Of a stretch of DNA of 29,404 nt, positions 7,519-15,634 are shown in pieces. The notes under the pieces are model-generated. The model was given only the letters and a program-made list of their open reading frames with translations, had not been told where the DNA came from and did no database searches. The stretch is from contig CAXTHM010000052.1 of NCBI GenBank assembly GCA_964244115.1, positions 1-29,404 on the forward strand. The letters run 5' to 3'. Numbering within the stretch: the first letter of the stretch is position 1; every line of letters starts with the position of its first letter. The stretch comes from CADCWK01 sp964244115 (GTDB taxonomy: Bacteria; Chloroflexota; Chloroflexia; Thermomicrobiales; UBA6265). The position numbers were made by a program, and so were the translations under genes.

Positions 7519-8382
7519 TCACTGGCTGACCGTCTGCCGGTAGCGCCAGATCGCGAGCGGGACGAACACGATCAGCAGCGCGACCGACCACATCACCGAT
7601 GCCTCGACCGGATGCCGCATCGGCCACGCGCCGGATTCGAGCCCGGGTCCGCTATTGCCGAAGAGGGTACGCAGGGCGGCCGTCGTCGCGCTGATCGGGT
7701 TCCACTCGGCGAAGATCCGGAGGAACCTGGGCATGCTGTCGGTCGGGACGAACGCGTTCGAGGCGAAAGTCAGCGGGAAGATCGCCATGAAGCCGACGCC
7801 CTGGGCACCCTCGGTCGACTTGACGACGAGACCGAGCAGGATGCCGATCCAGCTCATCGCGAAGCCGAACAGCAGGAGCACCGCGAACCCTCCGATGGCG
7901 GACTGCACGCTCTCGTGGATCCGCCAGCCGACGATCGCCCCGGTGACGCTCAGCACCGTCACGCCGAGCGCGCTCTGGATCAGGTCGCTGAAGGTGCGCC
8001 CGAACAGGACCGCGGCTCGCGAGATCGGGAGGGAGCGGAACCGGTCCATGACGCCGGTCTTCATGTCATCCGTCATCCCGACCGCGGTCCCGATCGCGAG
8101 GAAGGCGATCGACTGCGTGAAGATGCCCGCCATGAGGAAGGACCGGTAGTCGATGCCATCGGGGACGTTGATGGCGCCGCCGAAGACGAAGCCGAACAGG
8201 ACGACGAACATGATCGGCTGGATCGTGACGTCGAGCAGCTTCTCCGGCACCCGGCGAATCTGGGTCAGGTTGCGCCGGATGATCGTGACCGAGTCGCTGA
8301 TGAGCCACTTCAGGTTGTCGAGGGAACCGGGTCGCGTCGACACCGCGGGGAAGGCGGCCTCGTTGGGAAGGGCGCGTTGCAT
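7519..8382 (-). CDS. ABC-2 type exporter permease (DrrB-like)
   Basis: A 287-residue membrane subunit of an ABC-2 exporter, like DrrB of the daunorubicin pump. The N-terminal cytoplasmic part reads NLTQIRRVPEKLLDVTIQPI, the standard DrrB entry into helix 1, followed by MFVVLFGFVFGGAI. Five further hydrophobic segments follow, and the ABC-2 signature region lies around KTGVMDRFRSLPISRAAVLF. The C-terminal part contains PLTFASNAFVPTDSMPRFLR and then WNPISATTAALRTLFGN, both typical. It starts one base inside the stop codon of the ATPase gene (8382), so the two are translationally coupled. Likely job: efflux of a hydrophobic drug or lipid-like compound. Confidence 0.95.
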   Translation of the reverse strand: MQRALPNEAAFPAVSTRPGSLDNLKWLISDSVTIIRRNLTQIRRVPEKLLDVTIQPIMFVVLFGFVFGGAINVPDGIDYRSFLMAGIFTQSIAFLAIGTAVGMTDDMKTGVMDRFRSLPISRAAVLFGRTFSDLIQSALGVTVLSVTGAIVGWRIHESVQSAIGGFAVLLLFGFAMSWIGILLGLVVKSTEGAQGVGFMAIFPLTFASNAFVPTDSMPRFLRIFAEWNPISATTAALRTLFGNSGPGLESGAWPMRHPVEASVMWSVALLIVFVPLAIWRYRQTVSQ

Positions 8383-9365
8383 CAGGCTGCCTCCTCATCG
8401 GCTTCGGTCGACTGACCGGTCAGGCGCAGGAACACGTCATCGAGGGTCGGCCGTCGCAGGCCGATGTCGGCGATGGTGACGTTCAGCTCGTCGAGCAGTC
8501 GGACGACGGCGATCAGCGTCGCCGAGCCCTCCGGGGCCGTCACCGACAGGCCGCCGGCCCGCTCCTCGGACGGTGACACGTCGAGCCCGAGCCGGGTGCG
8601 GAGCGCGTCCGACGCCGCCGGGAGCTGGCCCCGGTCGGTCAGCACGAGATCGATCGCTTCGCCGCCGACCTGGCGCTTGAGCCCATCCGGGGTGCCGGAA
8701 GCGACGATCCGGCCGTGGTCGATCACGATGATGTCGTCGGCCAGACGATCGGCCTCGTCGAGATACTGCGTGGTGAGCAGGATCGTCGTCCCGCCGCGGA
8801 CGAGCCCGTCCAGGACCTCCCACATCCCGATCCGGCTGCGCGGGTCGAGCCCGGTCGTCGGCTCATCGAGGAAGATCACCGGCGGCCGGGCCATCAGGGA
8901 GGCCGCCAGGTCCAGCCGGCGACGCATCCCGCCCGAGTACGTCTTGGCTGGCCGGCGGGCGGCCTCGGTCAGGTCGAACTGTTCGAGCAGGTCCTGGCTC
9001 CGGCGGCGGACCTCGGTACCGGGCAGGTGATAGAGCCGCCCGACCATCGTCAGGTTCTCCTCGCCGGTCAGCAACTCATCGACCGCCGCGTACTGCCCGG
9101 TCAGCCCGATCGACCGCCGGATCTCGTTCGGCTGGGTCGCGAGGTCGAAGCCGGCGACCGTCGCGGAGCCGGCGTCGGGCCGGATCAGCGTCGTCAGCAT
9201 CCGGACGATCGTCGTCTTGCCGGCCCCGTTCGGGCCGAGGAGGCCGAGCACGGAGCCGGTCCGGACGGCGAGGTCGACCCCGTCGACGGCAATCGCCTTG
9301 CCGTATCGTTTCGTGAGCCCGTGGGCGTCGATCGCGAGGCTGGCCCCCGCTTCCTGGTTACGCAT
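8382..9365 (-). CDS. ABC exporter ATPase (DrrA-like)
   Basis: The 327-residue ATPase partner of the permease at 7519. Walker A is GPNGAGKT (residues 44-51), the Q-loop glutamine is near 91 (GLTGQYAAVDE), the signature is SGGMR (144-148) and Walker B is VIFLDEP with the catalytic Glu at 168. The C-terminal 80 residues match the DrrA-type extension (DUF4162-like) ending in RRPTLDDVFLRLTG. The start is the ATG at 9365, with GGGGT seven bases before it; the frame stays open to 9512 but that part is across the promoter palindromes. The pair forms an operon divergent from the TetR gene at 9619, which is the probable repressor. Confidence 0.94.
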   Translation of the reverse strand: MRNQEAGASLAIDAHGLTKRYGKAIAVDGVDLAVRTGSVLGLLGPNGAGKTTIVRMLTTLIRPDAGSATVAGFDLATQPNEIRRSIGLTGQYAAVDELLTGEENLTMVGRLYHLPGTEVRRRSQDLLEQFDLTEAARRPAKTYSGGMRRRLDLAASLMARPPVIFLDEPTTGLDPRSRIGMWEVLDGLVRGGTTILLTTQYLDEADRLADDIIVIDHGRIVASGTPDGLKRQVGGEAIDLVLTDRGQLPAASDALRTRLGLDVSPSEERAGGLSVTAPEGSATLIAVVRLLDELNVTIADIGLRRPTLDDVFLRLTGQSTEADEEAA

Positions 9366-9503
9366 CGTGATTACCCCGATCCTTCCCGCGAGTGTTCGAT
9401 CGACCTGCCCATCGTACCCGACAAAGGGGGCATTTCCCGTCCCGATTGACCACCGATGTGTCGAGATGGTGCATACGTTCGCGCCATCCCGTACAATGCA
9501 TGC

Positions 9504-9520
9504 GTCGTACACCGTACGAC
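9504..9520. promoter_or_regulatory. Palindromic regulator site, copy 1
   Basis: GTCGTAC-ACC-GTACGAC is a perfect inverted repeat with seven-base arms in the divergent promoter region of the DrrAB-like operon and the second TetR gene. It shares the GTCGTAC/GTACGAC core with the larger palindrome right beside it. Confidence 0.65.
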
Positions 9521-9521
9521 C

Positions 9522-9556
9522 ATGGTACAGCGTACGACTGTCGTACGCTGTACCAT
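9522..9556. promoter_or_regulatory. Palindromic regulator site, copy 2 (15-base arms)
   Basis: ATGGTACAGCGTACG (9522-9536) and CGTACGCTGTACCAT (9542-9556) are perfect complements around five bases. GTAC-rich palindromes of this size are typical TetR-family operators. It lies 63 bp before the TetR start and about 160 bp before the ABC operon start, so the TetR at 9619 probably binds here and controls both directions (inferred). Confidence 0.75.
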
Positions 9557-9618
9557 AGCGACTTGATCGACCGGCGTCAACTGGTCCGACGCGTTGGGTT
9601 CAAGAGTCGGGGAAGTGG

Positions 9619-10434
9619 ATGGGCGAGCAGGGTGAGGGGATACAGGAATCGAAATCGGGAGCGGGGAAGATGTCCGTTCCCGGCTCCGTCTGGTTGAAAC
9701 CGGAGCGCCCGGACCGCGGCAGTACGTCGCCCCTCGGCCGTGGTCAGATCGTCCGCGCGGCGATCGCCCTGATCGACGAAGAGGGCGTCGACGCCCTCTC
9801 GATGCGGAAGCTCGCGGCCCGGATGGGCGTCGGGGTGATGTCGCTGTACTGGCACGTCGAGCGGAAGGACGACCTGCTGGAGCTGATCGGCGACGAGATC
9901 TTCGGGGAGATGTCGCTGCCCGACGCGCCGTCGGGCGACTGGCGAGCCGACCTGTCGCTGGTCGCCTACGAGACGCGAAAGATCTTCTCTCACCACCCGT
10001 GGCTCCTGCAGACGATCGGCACGCTTCCGCATTTCGGGCCGAACTTCCTTCGGCACGCGGAGTTCTCGTTCGGGTCGCTCACGCAGGCCGGCGTCGACCC
10101 GGCGATGATGGCCGCCGTCGTCGGTACGGTCGACAGCTACGTCTTCGGCAGCCTGCTGAGCCGGATCGCCGAGGCCCGGTCCGACACCTCGCATGCCGCG
10201 CCACCCGAACAGGTCTTCGCGCAGTTCCAGGCGACGCTGTCGCGCGGCCAGTACCCGGCGCTCCGAGGGATGATGGTCCACTTCGAGCGCTGGGTCGACG
10301 ATGACGAGACAGCGGACCGCAACTTCCGGTTCGGGCTGGATTGCCTGCTCGACGGCATCGAAGCCCGCCTGGCCGCGTGTCCCGCCCAGTCGGCGGACCG
10401 GCCAGTGGCGGGACAACCGACGATGCTCCCGTGA
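9619..10434 (+). CDS. TetR-family regulator with TetR_C-like ligand domain
   Basis: A 271-residue regulator of the tetracycline-repressor type. The HTH lies at about residues 42-95: GQIVRAAIALIDEEGVDALS, then MRKLAARMGVGVMSLYWHVE and RKDDLLELIGDEI, the pattern of TetR proteins with a C-terminal TetR_C domain. The start at 9619 has GGGAAGTGG directly before it; ATG 9670 with GGGGA upstream is an alternative that keeps the whole HTH. It diverges from the DrrAB-like exporter at 9365 over two strong palindromes, and the hydrolase at 10437 starts two bases after its stop, so regulator and hydrolase are one operon. This layout suggests a drug-responsive switch controlling export and perhaps inactivation. 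Confidence 0.94.
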   Translation: MGEQGEGIQESKSGAGKMSVPGSVWLKPERPDRGSTSPLGRGQIVRAAIALIDEEGVDALSMRKLAARMGVGVMSLYWHVERKDDLLELIGDEIFGEMSLPDAPSGDWRADLSLVAYETRKIFSHHPWLLQTIGTLPHFGPNFLRHAEFSFGSLTQAGVDPAMMAAVVGTVDSYVFGSLLSRIAEARSDTSHAAPPEQVFAQFQATLSRGQYPALRGMMVHFERWVDDDETADRNFRFGLDCLLDGIEARLAACPAQSADRPVAGQPTMLP

Positions 10435-10436
10435 CC

Positions 10437-11258
10437 ATGAGAGGAAACGACCACTTGGCGAACCGGATCGACCTCGACGGCGTCCTGACCTGGTACGAGG
10501 AGCGCGGCACCGGCGATCCGCTGGTCCTGCTGCACGGCGGGTTTGGCACCGCGAGGGCCTTCGACCGCATGGCTCCGGGTCTCGACGGGTCGTTCCGCCT
10601 CTCCATCCCCGAGCGGCGCGGCCATGGCCGTACGCCGGACGTCGATGGGCCGATCACCTTCGACCTGATGACGGATGACACGATCGCGTTCATCGAGCGG
10701 GTCATCGGTGGCCCGGTTCACCTGGTCGGGCACAGCGACGGGGCGATCCTCTGCCTGCTGGTCGCGCTGAAGCGGCCGGATCTCGTCCGGAGGATGGTGC
10801 CGATCAGCGGCCAGTTCCACCATGAAGCGACGGCTTCGCTGGATTTCTCGCTCGAGGAGATGGAGCGCTGGATGGGCGACGACTACGGCGCGATCTCGCC
10901 GGACGGCCGTGAGCACTTCCCGGTCGTCGCTGCCAAGATCCTCCGGATGTGGCGGGAGGAACCGACCCTGACGGTCGCGGACCTCGCCGGGATCGCCGTC
11001 CCGACCCTGATCATGGCCGCCGACGACGATGGCGTCGCGATCGGCCACACCGTCAGGATGTATCACGCCCTTCCGGGGGCCGAACTGGCGATCATCCCCG
11101 GCACCTCCCACGGGCTGATCGACGAGAAGCCCGATCTGATCGACCGGCTGATCCTCGACTTCCTCACCCGCGACCCGGTCCCGACGATGATGCCGGTCCG
11201 TCGGGGCAAGTCATCCAACGACGGACGCACGTCTCTCGTAACGGGGTCCGCATGGTAA
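10437..11258 (+). CDS. Alpha/beta-fold hydrolase
   Basis: A 273-residue alpha/beta hydrolase. The oxyanion-hole HGG is at residues 33-35, the nucleophile elbow is GHSDG with Ser100, the acid is in the DDD at 196-198, and the base is His225 in GTSHG, so the full triad is present. The ATG at 10437 is two bases after the TetR stop; it has no ribosome-binding site of its own, while a TTG at 10455 has GAGGA upstream and could be the true start. It is co-transcribed with the TetR gene. Family members cleave esters, lactones, haloalkanes or other bonds; the substrate cannot be told, but the neighbourhood suggests a foreign compound. Confidence 0.9.
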   Translation: MRGNDHLANRIDLDGVLTWYEERGTGDPLVLLHGGFGTARAFDRMAPGLDGSFRLSIPERRGHGRTPDVDGPITFDLMTDDTIAFIERVIGGPVHLVGHSDGAILCLLVALKRPDLVRRMVPISGQFHHEATASLDFSLEEMERWMGDDYGAISPDGREHFPVVAAKILRMWREEPTLTVADLAGIAVPTLIMAADDDGVAIGHTVRMYHALPGAELAIIPGTSHGLIDEKPDLIDRLILDFLTRDPVPTMMPVRRGKSSNDGRTSLVTGSAW

Positions 11259-11332
11259 TCGAGGGGGGTCGGTGAGGCACAGGCTGACGGGGCCGAGTGC
11301 ACCGAGTGGCTGTCCGTGGAAGGAGATTAGCC

Positions 11333-12375
11333 ATGCCCGCCGATCTCGACACCGTCATGGTCGCAGGCTACCCGCTGGTCGACACGCTCTATCGGACCGC
11401 CATCGCGCCGCACAAACCGCGACGCCGTGGGCGCCGAGCGGTCCTGTCGGACGGTGAGGTGCTGACGTTGCTGCTGGGCCAGAGCGAACAGGGCCTGCTG
11501 CGCCACGCGGCCACGTACTGGCAGGCGTCTTCCCCCCGCTTGCTCAGTCGGAGCGCCGTCAATCGTCGGGCGCGTGATCTGGGCCCGGTCTGCGAGCAGC
11601 TCACGGTGCTGCTCGCCGAGGAACCGGGAGGACCCATACGCCGTACCAGGCCGTCGGCACCACGCCGGTCCCACTGGCCCGCCTCTGCCGCGGCAAGCAC
11701 CACCGGCGCTTTGCCGACGACGCCATCGGCTGGGGCGGCAGCGACACGCACGTCCCTTTCGGCTGTGCGCTGCTGCTGGCGGTGGCGGTGGCGGTGGCCG
11801 CTGATGGTCCGGTCACCGGCTTCGTCGTGGGCCCGGCCAGGACCGAAGGACGCTGGCTCCTGGATGCCCTGCGGGGGTGGCGGGCCGCTCCCGGCCGACC
11901 CCTCTGGACCGCCACGGATCCGCCGCCCCCGCGTCCACGGGGCCGATACCGGGATCGGGGATCGCGGCGGCAGGGGTCCGTCGGCCCGACCGGCCAGCGG
12001 TGGTGGCCAGGCAGTGCCGGCGCGATCAGCGCCGGGCCATACCGTGCCGACGGGGGCTTCACGGGCGCGGTCTGGCAGGCTCACTGGCGCACGGCGGCTG
12101 GCGGCTGGCGCGACCGTCTTCACCCCGGCCATGTTCGGCCCCTCGCCGCCGGCGCGGCGGCTGCGCGGCCTCCAGCGGTGGCGGCAGGTGGTCGAGACGG
12201 TCAACGCGATCCTGGCCGAAGCAGTGCGCCTGGCCTCCCCGCAGGCCAAGACGCCCTGGGGCGTGGTGACACGGATCGCGGCCACATGTGCGGCCTTCAA
12301 TGACGGGGGCTGGCTCAGCCGATTGCTGGGTCGCCCTGACGTCATCCTCGCAACGCTGCCCCCTAACACTCTGCA
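11333..12375 (+). pseudogene. Decayed IS982-like DDE transposase (two frameshifts)
   Basis: The start is intact: GGAAGGAGATTAGCC before ATG 11333, then PADLDTVMVAGYPLVDTLYR and VLSDGEVLTLLLGQSEQGLL. After about 11630 the similarity moves to another frame, with PVPLARLCRGKHHRRFADDA, then GPVTGFVVGPARTEGRW and YRADGGFTGAVWQAHWRTAA (a catalytic Asp block). Near 12100 it returns to the first frame with ATVFTPAMFG, RQVVETVNAILAEA and KTPWGVVTRIAATCAAFNDG, ending LLGRPDVILATL. The end block is typical of IS982-like transposases; family assignment is tentative. A GCGGTG tandem near 11780 lies inside the gene. Assembly error could explain a shift, but two compensating shifts in this high-G+C gene suggest real decay. 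No clear terminal inverted repeats were found. Confidence 0.75.
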
Positions 12376-12386
12376 TCAGCCGTCCC

Positions 12387-12450
12387 GTAGGGGCGACGCT
12401 TGCGAGCCTGGCCTGCGCAGCGGCCCGTGACGTAGGGGCGACGGCTTGCC
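12387..12450 (+). repeat. Dispersed GTAGGGGCG repeat, two units
   Basis: GTAGGGGCGACGCTTGCGAG starts at 12387 and GTAGGGGCGACGGCTTGCC at 12432. A third copy is at 27113 (GTAGGGGCGAAGCTTGCGAG), where the following bases AGCC(A/T)GGCC and GCAGCGGC are also shared. It is therefore a genome-dispersed element rather than part of the transposase. Confidence 0.75.
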
Positions 12451-12468
12451 TTGCCCGGTCGCCGGAGC

Positions 12469-12494
12469 GACCATCGCCCCGCGGGGCGATGGTC
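12469..12494. repeat. 26-bp perfect palindrome
   Basis: GACCATCGCCCCG is followed directly by its exact complement. It lies just after the GTAGGGGCG repeat and probably belongs to it: the copy near 27113 has a similar, looser ATCGTCCCGCAGGGCGAT at the same relative place. Confidence 0.7.
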
Positions 12495-12876
12495 AGCGTC
12501 CCGCGTTCAACGGCGTTGGTTGTACCCAATACGTTCGCCCGACCAGGAATGGCCGCGAAGCGAGTCGGGCTCAGGGACGATAACCGGGCCGATCCGGGGT
12601 TCCAGGGTCGATCCCGATCGCGACGCCGCAGACGACGTAACGCGGTGATTGGACGCGTAACCGATCGATGCTATACGGAATCCGGGTAGAGCATATGTCG
12701 ATCCTGACGGCCCGCGCTGAAGCCCGGCTGCCCGCCCCACCGCAGTGGGGAAGGGCTTGGGGGAGGGGTCGCTTCGCCACGAGGTCCGCGACCTCGGCTA
12801 TTCACCCGGATGCCTTGGGGCAACCGTTGACGTTCGAGCCGCAGTCCTGGCGACATCGTTCCTGAGGCCGAGCCAC
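12495..12876. other. Gene-free stretch with short hairpins
   Basis: No protein-like frame. CCCCAC-CGCA-GTGGGG (12735-12750) forms a hairpin, and the nearby GAAGCCCGG and GGGGGAGGGG blocks resemble, in reverse, the segment around 15700-15760, so part of this is repeated sequence. Confidence 0.45.
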
Positions 12877-13407
12877 TCATGCTCGGGTAACGTCCGCCCG
12901 CCCACCGAGCAGCTTCTCGACGATGACGACGTCCCGCCAGACGCCGTCGAGCTGGGCGTGGCGCTCGTAGACTCCGACCTCCCGGAAGCCGACCCGGCGC
13001 ATCAGGGCGCGGGAAGCGGTGTTCTCGACGAAGATCCGCGAGACCAGCTTCCAGAACCCGGCCGCCTCGGCCGCCGCGAACAGCGCCTCCAGGGCGAGCC
13101 GCCCAGCGCCCATCCCCCGGGCGGCACGGTCGACGTAGACCGAGTACTCCGCGATCCCGGCGTAGCAGGCCCGGGGGCGATAGGTCGAGGTCGCGGCGAA
13201 GGCGATGACCCGTCCCTCCGATTCGATCCCGGCCCCGGTCAGGACGACGACGACGGGGTGGGTGCCGTCGAACCACGGCAGGACGTCCTCCGGCCGGCGT
13301 GGTTCCGTCTCGAAGGTCGCGATCCGCTCGGCGATCCCCTGGTTGTAGATCTCGGCGATCGCCGCGGCGTCGGCCGGCGTCGCGGTCCGGGTGCTGAAGT
13401 CGGCCAT
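12877..13407 (-). CDS. GNAT N-acetyltransferase, phosphinothricin/arsinothricin type
   Basis: A 176-residue GNAT enzyme that transfers acetyl from acetyl-CoA to an amino group, closest in look to the Pat/Bar/ArsN1 group that inactivates phosphinothricin or arsinothricin. Landmarks: TRTATPADAAAIAEIYNQGI at the N-terminus, TFETEPR near 31-37, the EYSVYVDRAARGMGAGRLAL block with the CoA-binding loop (about 97-102), and the FVENTASRALMRRVGFREVG helix followed by GVWRDVVIVEKLL at the end. The start at 13407 is preferred because GGGGAG precedes it by four bases; ATG 13422 is also in frame. It is followed upstream by the MFS gene at 13459 on the same strand with a gap of about 50 bases, so both may be co-transcribed. 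The exact acceptor is unproven. Confidence 0.9.
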   Translation of the reverse strand: MADFSTRTATPADAAAIAEIYNQGIAERIATFETEPRRPEDVLPWFDGTHPVVVVLTGAGIESEGRVIAFAATSTYRPRACYAGIAEYSVYVDRAARGMGAGRLALEALFAAAEAAGFWKLVSRIFVENTASRALMRRVGFREVGVYERHAQLDGVWRDVVIVEKLLGGRADVTRA

Positions 13408-13458
13408 GCTGCTCCCCATCATCGCCGGCCCTCGCGACCGGACGGGGCGTTCCGCCCC

Positions 13459-14832
13459 TCAGACGTTGCGCTGCCGGACGATCGCGACCGTCGGCTCGGT
13501 CATCGTCATCGCCAGGCGCTCGATCCGCTCCGTCCGGGTCGCCCGCTGGCGCTCGGCGATGAGCATCAGCAGCGCGGCGAGCGCCGTCGCGACCGCGAAC
13601 CCGGAGAAGGGGATCGCGTAGCTGCCGGAGAGACCGTAGAGCAGCCCCGCCAGGACCGGGCCGCCCGAGCGGGCCAGCGTCGCGCCCAGGGCGATCAGCC
13701 CGGCGATCTCCCCGTAGGAGCGCCGCCCGAAGTAGTCCACGATCAGCGCCGCCCGGACGATGACCAGCGAGCCCGACGTCGCGCCGAACAGGGCGACGAA
13801 GATCACGACGCCCGGGGTCTGCGGCCAGAGCAGCAGCGTCACGATCCCGACCGTCTGGAGCCCGAGGACCACGGCCGTCGCCATGCCCTTCGGGACCAGC
13901 CGCGTCACCGCCGTGATCAGGATGCGGCCGACGACCGCCATCGCGCCGATCAGCCCGGCCATCAGGGCCGCGAAGCGGGGGGCGTAGCCGGCGTCGAGCA
14001 AGTAGGCGACGAGATGGACGGTGATCGCGCCGGTCGCCAGCATGGCGAGCATGAAGGCGACGAGCAGCCACCAGAACGACGGGTCCCGGGTCGCCTCCCG
14101 GACCGAGAGCCCGTCCGGCCCGGCGGGGCGCGGCGCGGTCCCGCCCGATGCCGCCGCGGACGGCTCCGGTCGATCCCCGTCCGGGTGCTGCCCGTACCGT
14201 TCCGGCCGGCCGCGGAGGAGCAGAGCGTGCGGCAGCCCGGTCAGGACGCCGTAGGCGACGGCGAGGACGACGAGGGTCTGCCGCCAGCCGACCGCATCTT
14301 CGAGCGTGCTGGTGATCGGCAGGAAGACGGTGCTGGCGAAGCCGCCGCCGATCGTGATGATCAGCAGCGCCCGGCTAAGGCCGCGCCGAAACCAGCTCGC
14401 GACGAGGACGAAGGCCGGCTCGTAGAAGGTCAGCGACATCGCCAGCCCGACGAGGGCGAAGGCCGCCAGGTAGACCGGCTGCGTGGTGGCGGAGGCCCAG
14501 AGCAGCAGCGCCGCCATCCCGATCAGCGAGCCGGCGGTCATCGGCCAGCGGGCGCCGTGGCGATCGGCCAGCCGCCCGACCAGCGGCGCGGCCAGCCCGG
14601 AGACGAGGATCGCCAGCCCGACGCCGATCGAGAGGAAGCTGCGCGACCAGCCGAGATCCTCCTGCATCGGGACGAGGAGGGCGGCGAAGGCGAAGTACAG
14701 GCATCCCCACGACAGCAGCTCGGTGAAGCTGAGCGCCCCGACCATCCACCAGCCGTGGAACGCGGCGGCTGGGCGACCGGAATCAGGATAAGCATCAGGA
14801 CCGGCGGACGATGGGTCGCCTGGACGTCTCAT
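13459..14832 (-). CDS. MFS transporter, monocarboxylate/oxalate (MCT/OFA)-like
   Basis: A 457-residue, 12-helix MFS carrier. The N-terminal half shows HGWWMVGALSFTELLSWGCL, the segment MQEDLGWSRSFLSIG, and a motif A of the form GRLADRHGARW, as in MCT-type carriers. A hydrophilic loop rich in Gly, Pro and Arg (about 195-225) divides the two halves, and the C-terminal half carries a matching repeat (GEIAGLIALGATLARSGGPV). The start is the ATG at 14832; no strong ribosome-binding site is seen. It diverges from the XRE-cupin regulator at 14987 and may be co-transcribed with the acetyltransferase downstream. Substrate could be a small organic acid; direction of transport is not evident. Confidence 0.9.
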   Translation of the reverse strand: MRRPGDPSSAGPDAYPDSGRPAAAFHGWWMVGALSFTELLSWGCLYFAFAALLVPMQEDLGWSRSFLSIGVGLAILVSGLAAPLVGRLADRHGARWPMTAGSLIGMAALLLWASATTQPVYLAAFALVGLAMSLTFYEPAFVLVASWFRRGLSRALLIITIGGGFASTVFLPITSTLEDAVGWRQTLVVLAVAYGVLTGLPHALLLRGRPERYGQHPDGDRPEPSAAASGGTAPRPAGPDGLSVREATRDPSFWWLLVAFMLAMLATGAITVHLVAYLLDAGYAPRFAALMAGLIGAMAVVGRILITAVTRLVPKGMATAVVLGLQTVGIVTLLLWPQTPGVVIFVALFGATSGSLVIVRAALIVDYFGRRSYGEIAGLIALGATLARSGGPVLAGLLYGLSGSYAIPFSGFAVATALAALLMLIAERQRATRTERIERLAMTMTEPTVAIVRQRNV

Positions 14833-14950
14833 CGGGTCAGCTTACCGGAGCCGGGTCAGCCCCGCCCGGCCAGGCACCGGCAAGCGCGCCGTGCCGTTGG
14901 GCAGATCGCCCGAACAGGCGACACGTCGTCGGCCCGAACCGGCCCGGTGC

Positions 14951-14980
14951 TTGACAAACCACCGTGCCGCTGCCGAAATA
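14951..14980 (+). promoter_or_regulatory. Possible promoter of the XRE-cupin regulator
   Basis: A perfect TTGACA at 14951-14956 is followed, 18 bases on, by a weak -10 (GAAATA, 14975-14980). If real, transcription would begin at or within a few bases of the GTG at 14987, giving a leaderless message. Confidence 0.4.
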
Positions 14981-14986
14981 GCCGAC

Positions 14987-15634
14987 GTGCACGATGACGA
15001 TGGCGCAGACGCCGCTCCCGATCCCGATCGCCTCCAGACCGCCGACGTGTCGTTCGAACTCGTGCTCGGCGCGGTCGGGCCACGCCTGAAGGCGATCCGG
15101 CTGCGACGCGGGGAGACACTGACCCAGGTCTCGGCATCGACCGGGATCTCGGTCAGCACCCTCTCGCGGCTGGAGACCGGTCACCGAAGACCGACGCTGG
15201 GACTCCTGCTGCCGCTGGCACGGACCTATCAGGTGCCACTGGGCGAGCTCATCGACGAGCCGCCGATCGCCGACCCACGGGTGCAGACGCGCCCGGTCAC
15301 CCGCAACGGGATGACGTTCATCGCGCTGACCCGTCGTCCCGGTGGCCTGGAAGCCTTCAAGATCGTCATCCCGCCCAACCGGTCCCTCGAACGGCCGGAG
15401 CAGCAGGTCCATCTGGGCTACAACTGGTTCTACGTCCTGTCTGGCACGCTCCGGCTGCTGCTCGGCGAGCATGACCTCACCCTGACGGCGGGCGAGGTGG
15501 CCGAGTTCGACACCCGGACACCGCACGCGATGACGAACCCCGGGCCGGACCCGGCCGAGGTACTGGCCCTGTCCGGCCCCCGGGGCGAGCGGATGCATGT
15601 CCGGATCAAACCGCGGCGGGCAGCGGATTCCTGA
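14987..15634 (+). CDS. XRE-family regulator with C-terminal cupin
   Basis: A transcription factor of the HTH_3 plus cupin_2 type, 215 residues from GTG 14987. The HTH spans about 31-85 (GPRLKAIRLRRGETLTQVSA, STGISVSTLSRLETG) and the cupin about 125-205 with HLGYNWFYVLSGTLRLLLGE and GEVAEFDTRTPHAM, retaining a His in the second cupin motif. Such proteins sense a small molecule in the cupin and control nearby metabolic or transport genes. The frame is open upstream to 14891, but that segment overlaps the intergenic promoter and lacks regulator similarity. The gene diverges from the MFS transporter at 14832, which is its likely target. Confidence 0.92.
   Translation: MHDDDGADAAPDPDRLQTADVSFELVLGAVGPRLKAIRLRRGETLTQVSASTGISVSTLSRLETGHRRPTLGLLLPLARTYQVPLGELIDEPPIADPRVQTRPVTRNGMTFIALTRRPGGLEAFKIVIPPNRSLERPEQQVHLGYNWFYVLSGTLRLLLGEHDLTLTAGEVAEFDTRTPHAMTNPGPDPAEVLALSGPRGERMHVRIKPRRAADS

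Noticed and set aside
11259..12430. A complete insertion sequence with terminal inverted repeats and target duplication
   Set aside because: I could not match the left and right flanks of the transposase remnant convincingly.
12745..14997. A 750-residue plus-strand frame
   Set aside because: Antisense shadow of the acetyltransferase and MFS genes; Asp/Arg/Glu-rich with no domain.
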